Shown piece after piece: positions 46,816-57,330 of a DNA stretch of 64,000 bases. Source of the DNA: Hippophae tibetana (Eukaryota > Streptophyta > Magnoliopsida > Rosales > Elaeagnaceae); contig CM072811.1 of assembly GCA_037013495.1 (NCBI GenBank), positions 16,312,659 through 16,376,658 on the forward strand, in the 5' to 3' direction. Numbering within the stretch: the stretch's first letter is position 1; every line of letters starts with the position of its first letter. Below the pieces are notes generated by a model. It was given only the letters and a program-made list of their open reading frames with translations, was not told the origin of the DNA and ran no database searches. The translations under genes and the position numbers were made by a program.

Positions 46816-48540
46816 ACTCATTTCTATAGGTAATATTATTTTTCTTTATTTTTTTAAGTGTTTTATATTTGGATTTTACTTTGTTTTTGTTATATGTATT
46901 TTTAATTTCATGTAATTTGTTTTTCTTTGGTTTATTTTATTGTTATGTGAACAATATTATATTTAGTATTGATGAACTTTATAAATGTTTGATGAGATGT
47001 AAAAAAACGTACACAATGTTATGTCTGTGTGAATTAGAATGTTTGATATAATGGATATAATTGAATTTTCACATTAATACTTGATTACATTCAAAAAATG
47101 GGTAACCTTTATCTTCTTTCTTTTTTATCTTTAATTTTTATTTATTACATTTATGGCAATGTAAATTCAAGGTTAGGGTTACATTAGATAAATTTTGGAA
47201 ATTTTAAATTTTTTTATTAAACATATGTTTACATTTTCACTTATTTTTATTTTTTTTCATTCTCATTTATTTTTCATTTAATTTATTTTATTTTATTGGT
47301 TTAGGGATAGTTATGTTCATTTTTAATTTTTTCATGCAAAATTATCATATTTTTAGTTAATTTTAAGCATATAATTGAATCTTTGTATAAATTAATTTAT
47401 TAAACATATTATGGAGTAATATGATAATTAACTTGTTTTTGTTATCATTTATGCTTCCTGATTTAATGTTGAAATTTAAATAAACCAAAAATTAGTTTTT
47501 AGAAATCAAATAGTGGAGACTAACTTATAAAAATATTTTGAGCCTATTATCATTCCATTTTGTGAGATAATATTCTCTACTCCTTCAAATACTCTTCTTA
47601 TCCATTCAAATTGTTAGATGATCTCTATAGTTTTTGTATTGAATGTTAGAATTGTACATCTGATAAAGTGTCATATATTTATTTTTTATTGTGTAAATTT
47701 AATGATTTAAATAGAAATTGAAAGTATATGCCTTCTTTTTCATGCATGACTTCCACTAAAATAGATATATTTGGGGATCCTTAAAGCCAATACAAAAAAA
47801 AAGAGTCAAATTAATCATTCACCAAAATCCTAAAATTATGTATATGGGTCCACTCTCTAAAAAAAATGGAGTATCTCTTATACAAAAGAGAGAGAGAGAG
47901 AAATGAGAGAGTATAAAAAAAGAGAAAAATCAATAATATAAATTAAATATTATGACCCAAAAATCCCTAAAGTTGTGAGAAATGGTTATTACAAAAAAAA
48001 GACATGAAATAATTCTTCTTAAAGTTATTGTATTTCATTCATCTCTAAAGACATATACTTGATTTTTTTTATTTAATGATTTTAATTGATGCATGAAAAT
48101 GACATTTTATTTATTTTTAAATCTTATTACTTGATTTCTTTCACGAGATGAATAATGTTATGCACTATATATTTATTAGATCCGTTTCTATTCATACTAT
48201 CAAACTATATTTTCATCTTGTGTATATTTAATTTGTTAAAAAAATTATTAATATTATTTTTTTAGTTTCTATTATCCGTAATTATTAATTTTAAAATAAT
48301 TAAAATAATTAAATAATATATTTAAAATAATAATTTATACCAACAATTTTGATTTTATTTAATAACGACTTATAAAATGATATAAGTAAATATTTTTACA
48401 AATTATATCGGTATAAATAAAATAAAAAATAATTTAATAATATAAAAGAAATAAACTAAATAATTTAATAATATTTTTTATAAATTTATTTAATAAATCA
48501 TTATTATGGTAATATTCTATAATTTTTTCTCTTATTTTAT
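46816..48540 (+). mobile_element. Athila-like 3' noncoding region, AT-rich
   Basis: 47460-47760 aligns with 35160-35450. Beyond 47760 there is a GA-rich microsatellite (about 47887-47915), then very AT-rich DNA. No 3' LTR starting TGATGAGTGC was seen before the CAP-like exon, so the element is truncated or its 3' LTR is unrecognisable. Confidence 0.5.
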
Positions 48541-48808
48541 ATGCACATCTTTCCACTTATGGCGCCAAATGTCCGCCATTTTAATACACCTGATAAGGTC
48601 ATGTTTTTTATTTATTGATATTAATTTATAAAATAAACTCTGTTAACGGGCCGCCAATCTTAACAATAGTATCTTTTTATTAATTTTGAAATTTAAAGGA
48701 ATATTTTTTTTTATTTTTTGTTATTTCAACAAACCTCCGTCGTATTTGTAATTAACCCAAAATAAAACGCTCCGAAATTGGTAACCAACTTGAATTTATA
48801 TCTAAAAC
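48541..48808 (-). other. Possible intron start or flank of the CAP-like exon
   Basis: Downstream of the CAP-like exon on the minus strand. A candidate splice donor G|GTTTTAGA sits at 48809/48808. I saw no further CAP coding between here and the Athila-like element. Confidence 0.35.
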
Positions 48809-48928
48809 CAGTCAGTCCCCCAATCTTCTCGGTCGCAGTCGAAGCCCTTCCCAAGTACTGGCTCATCATATCCTCGAATGCTACAATCGACAGATTCACT
48901 GGCCCACCATCACCACCGGTATCAAAAT
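48809..48928 (-). pseudogene. CAP-like first exon, 3' half (after the copia insertion)
   Basis: Minus-strand reading gives DTGGDGGPVNLSIVAFED, then MMSQYLGRASTATEKIGG. This matches the N-terminal domain of plant cyclase-associated protein (DPSILAYEDLISQxVGRALxAAEKIGG), which binds actin and recycles cofilin-bound monomers. The frame is the direct continuation of 53984-54059 once the copia element and one AAAAT copy are removed. It ends near 48809 at a possible splice donor, where the family continues with VLDVTKI. No later exon was found, so this is a gene fragment, or a gene whose other exons lie beyond the transposons to the left. Confidence 0.7.
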
Positions 48929-49214
48929 TGTTGAAAAATAATAAATAATTTTAAACGAAAAATAATTCTACGTAGTTTATATTATTTTTTTATATTTTTA
49001 TTACAATTGTATAATTATATATAAAGAAATTTTGCTATTTAAATTACTCTTTAAATTAAATATTACTTGATTTACTTCTTGAATTAAAAATTCTTTATTT
49101 TATTCTTTAAATTAAGTTAATATTCCTGTTTTATTCCTTGAATTAAGGTAATTATTTTATTCTTTGAATTAAAATTCTTCTTTTATTCTTTGAATTAAAG
49201 ACTAATGTCCAATA
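48929..49214 (-). repeat. Copia 3' LTR (286 bp)
   Basis: Runs from TGTTGAAAAATAATAAATAA to GTCCAATA on the plus strand. Bounded outside by AAAAT and inside by a polypurine tract. Contains about five diverged copies of a TTATTCTTTGAATTAA-type unit. Confidence 0.85.
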
Positions 49215-49223
49215 CTCCCTCTC
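49215..49223 (-). other. Polypurine tract of copia element
   Basis: Minus strand reads GAGAGGGAG (in the context CTTGAGAGGGAG) directly before the 3' LTR. Confidence 0.8.
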
Positions 49224-49454
49224 AAGCTAGATCCAAAAGATTTATAGAAACAAACTTGGACAGAAATCGTGTTAAACTGATGAAAAGTCAAGGGCTTGGT
49301 GAAGATGTCAGTCAATTGGTCAAAGTTTTTTGTATAATGTGTCTAAATCACCTATGATTGAACTTGTTCACGAACGTAATGACAATCAACTTTAATGTGT
49401 TTCATCATCTCGTGAAACACTGGGTTTGATGCTATATGCATGGCTACTTGATTG

Positions 49455-49745
49455 TCACAAAATAAGGACATATGAAGAGTTGTAGGAACACCTAAAATCA
49501 CACAGAAGATCTTTAAGCCATATCAACTCACACGCAATTGAAGCCATTGCACGATACTCAGCTTCGGCACTTGATCTAGCGATGACAATTTGCTTCTTAC
49601 TCTTCCATGTGACCAAGTTTCCACCGATAAATGTATAGTAGCCAGTGGTGGACTTACGACCGATTGCATTCCTAGCCCAATCACCATCACAATACCCCAT
49701 GATTTGTGTGTTGTCATTCTTCTTCGTGATGATACCATGACCCAT
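49455..49745 (-). pseudogene. Copia RNase H
   Basis: The 96-codon frame holds GYCDGDWARNAIGRKSTTGY, VTWKSKKQIVIARSSAEAEY and [20 protein letters not shown], the classic C-terminal copia RNase H block. Relatives usually have YxDADWAG: the Gly after W-A is lost but the acidic residues are kept. It is cut off from RT upstream by a frameshift or stop near 49750. The element's copy is therefore inactive even though this block is well preserved. Confidence 0.9.
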
Positions 49746-50070
49746 TGATCCTTTTAATAGTGTAAGATCCTTTTAACAAGGGTCAAATGCTCAAGTGTCG
49801 GGGAGTGCATGAATTGGTTCACAATACTTACAAAACATGTGATGTCAGGTCTGGTGATTGTTAGGTAGATCAACTTACCAACCAATTGTTAGTAATATCT
49901 TATATCTGTGAGTGGCATGCCCTTCAAGCTAGGTTTGAGCTTGGGCCAAGAGGGGTAATGGATGGTTTAGCATCACTCATGTTAGCTTACTTGAGCATAT
50001 CTAGGACATATTTCCTTTGGTTAAGAAAGAGTCCCTTGTGCAAGGTTGTCATTTTTATACCAAGAAAGTA

Positions 50071-50631
50071 CTACAATATCCCAAGGTCTTTAATTGCAAA
50101 CCTTTGTTTGAGGGACTGTTTGAGGTTGAAAATCTCGTCAGCATTATCACCTGTAATTATCAGATCATCTACATAAATCAGCATAACCAATTTGCCCATA
50201 ACTTCTGTGTGAACAAATAGTGAGGAATCGACATTGCTGCTTTTGAAACCAACACTAGTTAGAACTGAGCTTAGCTTGGCATACCAAGCTCGTGGGGACT
50301 GTTTCATACCATAAATGGATGTGTGCAATTTGCACACTAAATCTAGTTCATTACTTTAAGGATGCCCGGGCGACAATTTCTTATAGACTTCTTTTTTGAA
50401 ATCACAATGCAAGAATGCATTCTTCACATCCATTTGGTACATAGACCACTCCTTGTTTATAGCCATGGACAATAACACTCTTATTGTGTTCATTTTTGCA
50501 ACAGGTGCAAATGTTTCTTTGTAATCCACCTCGAATGTTTGAGTTAATCCCCGAGCCACCAATCTTGTTTTATACCTCTCAATTGATCCATCTGACTTCA
50601 ATTTGAGCTTATAGATCCATTTGCAACCCAT
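50071..50631 (-). pseudogene. Copia reverse transcriptase
   Basis: Two minus frames (50356-50631 and 50071-50337) together cover RT. The first has GCKWIYKLKLKSDGSIERYK, ARGLTQTFEVDYKETFAPVA and QMDVKNAFLHCDFKKEVYKK. The second has LHTSIYGMKQSPRAWYAKLS and the catalytic LIYVDDLIITGDN. A stop and a small disruption near 50340-50355 separate them. The YVDD box and the SPRAW motif are intact. Confidence 0.92.
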
Positions 50632-51456
50632 AACTTTGTTGCCTTTTGGAAGTTTGGTGATGCTCCATATGTTATGTTGATCTAGGGCTTTAAGTTCTTC
50701 TTACATGACTTCCTTCCACACCTCTTGACTGTTGGCCTCATGAAAGTTTTGAGGCTCACTGTAACTCGATATAGTGCTGAAGAATACGGCATGGGCTGGT
50801 GTCACTCTCTTATATGACACATAATTTGAGATGGGATGTGTGGGTTTGTAGGTGATAAATTCTTGAAGTCTTATGGGAGGTTGCCTAACACACATTGGAT
50901 TACGTCGTGGGGTAAGAGGAGTTATCTCACACTCGTTCACATCTTGTGCCATATTGTGAGGATCATCTTGATTATCACCATCTTCATGCAGTGTACCATC
51001 AAGACAAGACCTTTCATTGTTACTTTCAGTGAGAGATGCATCAATATTGACATGGCTGGGATCTTGTTATTATGGAGCCTCATGTTTGATATTTGGTAAT
51101 GGAAACACATCCAAGATTCCATCCCCTTGACTTGTGATTTCACGTGACTTGTTGAAAAAAGGGTTAGTTTCATAAAATTGAACATCTTTAGACACAATTA
51201 ATCTCCTAAGTTGGGGATCATAACACTTATATCCCTTTTGTGTAGATGAATAACCAAGAAAAATACATTTAACAGCTCTAGGATCTAATTTATCTCAATG
51301 ATGAGATTGAATATGTACAAAATAGATGCAGCCAAAGACTCTAAGGTGTGAGAGGTTAATTTTCTTTCCTTTCATGACCTATAGGGGAGACTTGAAATCC
51401 AAGACTCGACTGGGTAATCTATTGATGATGTAAGCAGCTGCCATAACCTCTTGGGA

Positions 51457-51864
51457 CTATAATCTCTTTAGTACATTCATTTGTAGCATTAATGCTCTAG
51501 TTTTTTCAAGTAAGTCTCGGTTTTTGTGTTCAGCTACACTATTTTGTTGAGGTGTGCCAACACAACTTGTTTGATGCATAATGTCATGAATGCTCAAATA
51601 TTGTTTCATGATATGTGACATGTATTCGGTGCCATTGTCAGACCTTAAGGTTTGAATTTTAGAGGAATCATCAACAAAAATCACAAAATACTTATAACCA
51701 TTAAAAGATTCATTAGTTGATCCCCATACATCTGAATGAACTAGTTCAAAACACTTACTAGCCCTAGACAAGGAAGAATTAAACGAAAATCTAGTGGCCT
51801 TAGACAAGTGGCAAGTTTCACATGCAATTGCATCATTTCCTAAGTTTGGAAATAAAGTTGACAA
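51457..51864 (-). pseudogene. Copia integrase with an internal core deletion
   Basis: Upstream of the core are the pre-integrase residues CETCHLSKATRFSF and LVHSDVWGS. The core then reads FVIFVDDSSKIQTLRSDNGT and continues EYMSH, then GTPQQNSVAEHKNRDLLEKT. In related integrases about 35-40 residues separate FVDD.S from the TLRSDNGxE motif; here they are almost adjacent. An in-frame deletion has removed that part of the catalytic core while leaving both acidic motifs. Integrase from this copy should be inactive. Confidence 0.85.
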
Positions 51865-52138
51865 AATTGGTGGAGAAGGGTGAGCTAAATGTTGATGCCA
51901 TAATTGATTATCTTGGATGAGGTTAAACTTGGCTAGAAACCCTCTGGGATTGCTCTTGGATATGTAATAAAGATCATTTAAGTAAAACCCTTCACCAATC
52001 GTCTTTTTGGTGGCACAATCCTAAAAAATGACATTGTGAGGAGAAAATATGACCAAGCAACTCAAGGTATTTGTGATTTTTCCTACAGGCAGAAGTTGGA
52101 AGGGAAAGGAAGGTACATATAAAATCACCGACTCGATT

Positions 52139-52760
52139 TCATCTGACATTAATTTTATTTTTTTTCTTTTCTAAAACCTTTACATTCTCACCATTTGAAA
52201 TTGAAACTTGAGAAGGATTTGCTAATTTTTCAAACTTATGAGACTTTGACACATGGTTGGTCATATGATATGTGGCACCTGAATCTACAACCCAAAAATC
52301 ATGCAACATATTTATTTTAAGAGAAATTTTAAAGGCTTTTATGATACCTTTCATGTCCGCTTGTGGTATGAGTTTTATATCTGCCAAGAAACCCACAAAC
52401 TTGCCTAGCAATGCTATCGAGTTTCCTTCTTCTATGCTATCTACACAGTCAATTCTAGCTCCTCCTATCTTGCTTTGAAGATACAACATAAACTCATTCA
52501 TGAGTTCAACTAGATTCACTATGAAGTTCTTGAATGGATTAGACCCATTAGATGTAGAGGCAAAAGCATGATTTGCATAGTGTGCAGTACGATTCACTTT
52601 CTGTAAACCCTTGTCCTTTATAAAATCAAGCTTTAATTCTGGATGTAGAATCTAGCATGTGTCCTTAACATAGTCCATATAGTTGCAGTCTTGACACTTC
52701 AAGTTTGGATGCTTCCCTTTGTACTTCCTCTTGTTGGTTAGATAGGCTCTTACCTCAGGT
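52139..52760 (-). pseudogene. Copia Gag C-terminus with zinc knuckle, and protease start
   Basis: Around 52690-52730 the minus frame reads KCQDCNYMDYVKDTC, a CX2CX4HX4C zinc knuckle in which the His is Tyr. The frame at 52139-52597 continues through a linker to WVVDSGATYHMTNHVSKSHK, the copia protease active site (DSGA) in its usual W.xDSGAT.H context. A stop follows the knuckle. Confidence 0.8.
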
Positions 52761-53122
52761 GCACTAGCCATTGTACCCTTGTTCATGACTTTCCTCATTA
52801 CTTCTTCACGTTGAATTGTCGCACATACACTGGTGAAAGAAGGAAGTTCAGTATTTATGAGTATGTGGCATCATATATCTTCATATGTTGAATCGAGACT
52901 GGACAGAAGTTGAAATATTTTATCTTCTTCCGCTCTCTTTCGTAGCAGAGCTACATCGGTTGTATGAGGACGATAAATTTCCAACTCATTCCACATGTTT
53001 TTCATGTTTCCTAAGAGTTGTACAAAAGGCTTTTCATCTTGTTGCAGTTCTAAGACGTCCTTCTTTAATTGAAAAACTCGTGCAACATTGTTTTAACTAC
53101 CATACATTTCCTTGACCATCTC

Positions 53123-53416
53123 CTATAGTTGGTATGCAGATTTAGAGTAACTGAATATTTCAACTAATTTACGTTCCATGGAATTTAGGAGCCATGACAT
53201 AACCAACTGATCTTTGCGAAGCCAGGATTCATAGGTTGGTGAGGAAACATCAGGTACTTCGATGCTTCCATTTATGAACCCCAATTTGGACCTTCCACCT
53301 AGAGCCAGAGATACTGCTCTTGACCAAGACAAGTAATTAAACTCATTCAATAAGACTGAGCTTAATCTTTGATTTGGGTTGACATCCATCTCATGCATAT
53401 TCATGAAGGAAAGCAC
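53123..53416 (-). pseudogene. Copia Gag N-terminal part
   Basis: The 97-codon frame carries NEFNYLSWSRAVSLALGGRS followed by KLGFINGSI, the standard start of copia Gag (L.G.NY..WS.....L....K..F..G). Further on, SWLLNSM matches the W.....SM motif. The frame then breaks. The sequence between 52760 and 53122 carries the middle of Gag in broken frames. Confidence 0.85.
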
Positions 53417-53513
53417 CGATGAACTTTCAGTTTCTGATCATAGTGGCTTATCTTCAACTATTTCAAAGATTGAAGATGCTAAGATAATAATAAAGCAGAA
53501 GCAAGTTAATTTT

Positions 53514-53528
53514 CCTACTTTGATACCA
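53514..53528 (-). other. Primer binding site, iMet-like, of copia element
   Basis: Minus strand reads TGGTATCAAAGTAGG, adjacent to the 5' LTR end TCAACA. The first eight bases match the iMet PBS TGGTATCA, then it departs (A for G). Confidence 0.8.
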
Positions 53529-53978
53529 TGTTGAAAAACAAGAAATAACTCTACACAAAGAATAACTCTACATGAAAGAGTTCTCTAGTTTGTATTATTT
53601 TCTTCATATTTTCATTACAATTGTATAGCTATGTATAAGGAAATTTTACTCATTTAATTACTCTTTAAATTAATCATTCTTTGATTTACTCCTTGAATTA
53701 AAGATTCTTTGATTTACTCCTTGAATTAAAGATTCTTTGATTTATTCATTGAATTAAGGATTCCTTGTTTTATTCATTGAATTAAGGATTCCTTGCTTTA
53801 CTAATTAAATTAAGGATTCCTTGTTTTATTCTTTGAATTAAGCTCTTCATTGAATTAAACTCATTGTTTTATTTCTTGAATTAAACTCTTTATTTTATTC
53901 CTTAAATTAAACTCATTATTTTATTCCTTAAATTAAGATAATTATTTTATTCCTTAAATTAAGAAATAATATCTAATA
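53529..53978 (-). repeat. Copia 5' LTR (450 bp) with minisatellite
   Basis: Runs from TGTTGAAAAACAAG to ATCTAATA. About eleven copies of a 23-28 bp unit (such as TTGATTTACTCCTTGAATTA) fill 53670-53960, roughly double the number in the 3' LTR. Confidence 0.85.
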
Positions 53979-53983
53979 AAAAT

Positions 53984-54059
53984 AACCCATATCAGACTTA
54001 TGCCCAACCGACAAAGTGAAAACATACATTTCCAACCGTTGTAAGAGCTTTTCCTCCAT
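53984..54059 (-). pseudogene. CAP-like first exon, 5' half with start codon
   Basis: From ATG at 54059 the minus strand reads MEEKLLQRLEMYVFTLSVGH and then KSDMG. The first ten residues match the start of plant cyclase-associated proteins (MEEKLIQRLE). Codons 26-27 are in the AAAAT target site (read ATTTT), after which the frame resumes at 48923 with DTGGDGG. The residues after RLE diverge from the family (usual SAVTRLEAL). The sequence upstream of the ATG is A/G-rich on the minus strand and could be a 5' leader; no TATA box is clear. Confidence 0.7.
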
Positions 54060-55260
54060 TGCTCAAACATCGCTCGCTTTCTCAATTTTTTTTCTTTTTA
54101 AGCTTTAATCCATTAATTAAAATATACGTTAGAAAGACTCATGAGATAAAACAATTTAAGAATTAAAAATGTTAGTTTGATTATATAATGTCTGTGTAGT
54201 TAAAAAATAAATATATACATTTAATCGTATGTAAAAAAAAATTATTATTAGGAGAACAAATATTTAAATATTTTGTTTTAAAATTTGGATAGATAGGTTA
54301 CACCAAATTTGATGACTGTTTCATTTTTTTTATCCATTCATTTTCATAATTATGGATTTAAAATAATATATTTATGTTATCTTAAATCTTTTAGATGTTT
54401 AAGTACAAAAAATTCGTAAATGTTTTTCATAAATTTTGTTAATGGAGAATCAAAGAGAAATATAAATAAAATATCAATTACATATAGAGATTAAATAAAA
54501 TAAATTTCAGGACCATATTTTAAGTAATAAATTAATTAAATTATATCAAAATTATATAACACTTTGAACAAATATAAATAAAAATATAAAAATTAATAAT
54601 CATTTAATTTTTAAATTACATAACTTAGTACTTAAATTTATAAAACTTCAATTGTAAGTCTTAAAAATTTTAAGATCTAGATGTAAAATTTTAAAAATTT
54701 AGGAAATAAATTGTAGAATTTTAAAATATACATTTTTTTATAGATAAAAGTTGGTTTTTAAGACAAAAAATTTGTCCTTAAAAGAAGTAAATCTTTGTTA
54801 TATATTTTTTATGTTAGTTCAATGACAAAATCTTTGATTCTATTCAACTTTTTGAACAAAATCATATTTCATCTATTTTCATGAGCTTAATCATTATAAC
54901 AAATCGATGGTCAAAAAATTGGAACTTAATTTTAAGGATAAAAAGTTGATCCAATAGTGAGACAAATTGCATAATTTAGACTTCTTACTTTATTAGTGTG
55001 AGCAAACAAAGTATATCAAAATCAAAAAATTCTAGTAGAGGGATTTAGAAGGGTTATGATTAGATCAAGTAGTACAAGCAAAGTTGGACAAGCAAAATAA
55101 AATTAAAAATAATACTTAATAACTATATGATCATCACAAAAAGAGTGACAAATTCATGGACCATTTAAAACCTAACCTCTTTCATCATCCTCTTGGCAAC
55201 ACACATTGAACTACTATTTTAAAATCAGATTAAACAAGAACTTAATTCGAAAACACAAGT
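54060..55260. other. AT-rich intergenic region between CAP-like exon and proline-rich gene
   Basis: No coding or repeat family was recognised. It probably holds the divergent upstream regions of the two host genes. Confidence 0.4.
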
Positions 55261-55268
55261 TTATAAAT
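55261..55268 (+). promoter_or_regulatory. TATA box candidate for the proline-rich gene
   Basis: TTATAAAT lies 95 bp upstream of the ATG at 55363, leaving a plausible 5' leader of about 65 bp. Judged by position only. Confidence 0.4.
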
Positions 55269-55362
55269 TGAAGGAAGACAAACTTGTAAACATCAAAACC
55301 TCTTTCCTTTGTCCGTATATTTTCTCAGGAATAATTAGAAGAAAGTTCACTTAACCCCAAGA

Positions 55363-56004
55363 ATGGAGGCAAATAAACTTGTAACATCAACGTTGCTGTT
55401 ATCTATAAGCTTCTTAGCATTGATGATGCCAAAGTTGGAGGGACAAATAATATTGCCACCACCATATGCTCCACGTCCACTATGTACATCCCAATTTGCA
55501 CTTGCAGGCTATGCATGCTCCCTCATTCCTGACCGCCTATCACCTCCTCCTCCTCCTCCTCCTTCCCCAACTCCTCCTCCTCCTTCCCCAACTCCTCCTC
55601 CTCCTTCCCCAACTCCTCCTCCTCCTTCCCTAACTCCTCCTCCTCTTCCTTCCCCAACTCCTCCTCCTCCTTCCCTAACTCCTCCTCCTCTTCCTTCCCA
55701 AACTCCTCCTCCTACCCCAACTCTTCCTCCTCCTCCTCCTGCGAATGAAAGTTCTACAGGACATGGCCACCACCACCATCACCAACATCATAGCTACAGG
55801 CAGCAAACCAGGCACAGTTCAACGCCCGAAGAGCGAAATTGTTGCCGGTGGTTGGAACAGATGGACAATGAATGTGTTTGCGATGTGCTATATCGTTTGC
55901 CCAATTTCTTGGCCGGACCTGTGCACAAGTACAGTCTAAATGTGGGAAACGCTTGCTTTATTAACTACACATGTGGAGGAAGGCCCTTTATTATTAGGCC
56001 ATAG
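55363..56004 (+). CDS. Secreted proline- and histidine-rich protein with eight-cysteine pattern
   Basis: Intact single-exon frame of 213 residues, with ATG in an AATGG context. Residues 1-27 are a signal peptide (hydrophobic TSTLLLSISFLALMM, then KLEGQ). Cys41 and Cys52 come next, followed by a proline-rich block (about 61-127; SPPPPPPPSPTPPPP-type units, encoded by a CCT-rich microsatellite) and a His-rich stretch (GHGHHHHHQHH, 133-143). The C-terminal domain has Cys160-161, Cys171, Cys173, Cys198 and Cys204 (NCCRWLEQMDNECVC ... NACFINYTC). The order C, C, CC, CXC, C, C is that of the lipid-transfer/2S-albumin/prolamin-like superfamily, with the low-complexity block placed between the second Cys and the CC pair. 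A cell-wall or apoplastic role is likely; the His run might bind metal. The precise function is unknown. Confidence 0.8.
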   Translation: MEANKLVTSTLLLSISFLALMMPKLEGQIILPPPYAPRPLCTSQFALAGYACSLIPDRLSPPPPPPPSPTPPPPSPTPPPPSPTPPPPSLTPPPLPSPTPPPPSLTPPPLPSQTPPPTPTLPPPPPANESSTGHGHHHHHQHHSYRQQTRHSSTPEERNCCRWLEQMDNECVCDVLYRLPNFLAGPVHKYSLNVGNACFINYTCGGRPFIIRP

Positions 56005-57330
56005 AGAATACAAACTAATATGAAATTTGTGGTATTATTAGAGATTAAATACTTGGTCAAAAATCATAATTAATGTAGTTTTGTTATTGTATTTATTATA
56101 TTATGAAGTTCATGATTTAATTGGTTATATTTTTAATTATTTAATATAATTTAATTTTTAATTTATTTAGTAAAAAATATATATATATAAAGTATATATT
56201 TATTTATTTTATTAAAAAAATAAACATATATTTTATTAAATAAGATTAAAAATAAAATTTTATATATAAAAAAATTGTATATCATAAACTTTATTTTAAA
56301 TTATTTCATCAATTTTAATTTAGTGGGTTATTTAAGCATAATTAATTCTAATCGTTAATATTGATTGATTTATTATAGCATGTTTTTAATATATTATAAA
56401 ATTTTGCTTTATCTATAAGAATTTCCTATATATAAGTTCTTGATTTCCCGAATCCCAATTAATGGTGCATTTATAAATAGTTTTTAAAGCCCCAACCTTT
56501 AGTATGCTTCTCAAAAGGTACGCTTAGTATCTAGGTGGGTCCTACACAATTAGGTTGAAAATGGATAGATGCCTATCGAGGTATAGGAAGGCATGTACGT
56601 GGTAATTACGTATCATTTATTAAATTAATGAGATATTTTGATTAAATTTTATTTTTTAATAAAATTGTTTTTATATAAGATTTATTATTATAATGTATTA
56701 TCTTGTCATAAATTTTTTCATATTAAGTTAATCTTTTTTCATATCAAATTAATACCTTAATATAAATTTTATTTTTTATCAAAATAATACGCAAAGTTTA
56801 TCATTATTACAATAAGATAATTATTATAATAAGACATTACCTTAGTAATGTTTTATATATATCTTTAAATGTTAATTATTTTATATTTGTATTTATTTTA
56901 TTGTTCTAATTTTTTATTTATTATTTTATTAAAAATATTTAAATTTTTTAGAATTTATTTTAATTAAGTGTATTTATAAAGACAACAGTATATTTACTTA
57001 GTAAAATGCCCCAAAAATGGCATCATTTTGAAGTATCCTCCGTGGTACGAAACTTAGTGCTCGTTTTCTTTGTTTAGTGCAAACCTCGTATGACACGGTG
57101 TTTGATTGACACGTCTTCAATGTTGACACATATTGACCAGCCCACTAAGGACACATGGACAGACAAATCTCCTTCTATTTTCTATCATCCAATAATCTTG
57201 ATTTAATCTGTATCTAATTTTTTTTTTATCATTCAGATACCCAACACCCAATTTACTTAATTCAGTACCTAGACTCACGAAAATTGAGAATAATTTCATC
57301 TTTTAAGCCTAAAAATTTGTTTATTTAGTC
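56005..57330. other. AT-rich region after the proline-rich gene, no gene seen
   Basis: Contains the 3' flank of the gene and long AT-rich runs (TATATATATAAAG near 56182). The 60-codon minus frame at 57117-57299 has no recognisable domain. Confidence 0.35.

Larger units (their letters stand above)
48929..53978 (-). mobile_element. Ty1/copia element inserted in the CAP-like exon
   Basis: 5050 bp, minus orientation, flanked by perfect AAAAT duplications (48924-48928 and 53979-53983). On the minus strand its LTRs begin TATTRGA rather than TG and end TCAACA. The order is LTR, iMet-type PBS, Gag, integrase, RT, RNase H, polypurine tract, LTR, the copia order. Coding is broken by frameshifts and stops. 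The LTRs differ in length (286 and 450 bp) because of an internal minisatellite. Confidence 0.92.

Noticed and set aside
47887..47935. GA microsatellite as a regulatory GAGA element
   Set aside because: It is a simple repeat in decayed transposon DNA with no gene nearby on either side.
48541..48808. Further CAP exons
   Set aside because: I read the minus strand beyond 48809 and saw no match to the rest of the CAP N-terminal domain; a downstream exon may exist outside the region I can recognise.
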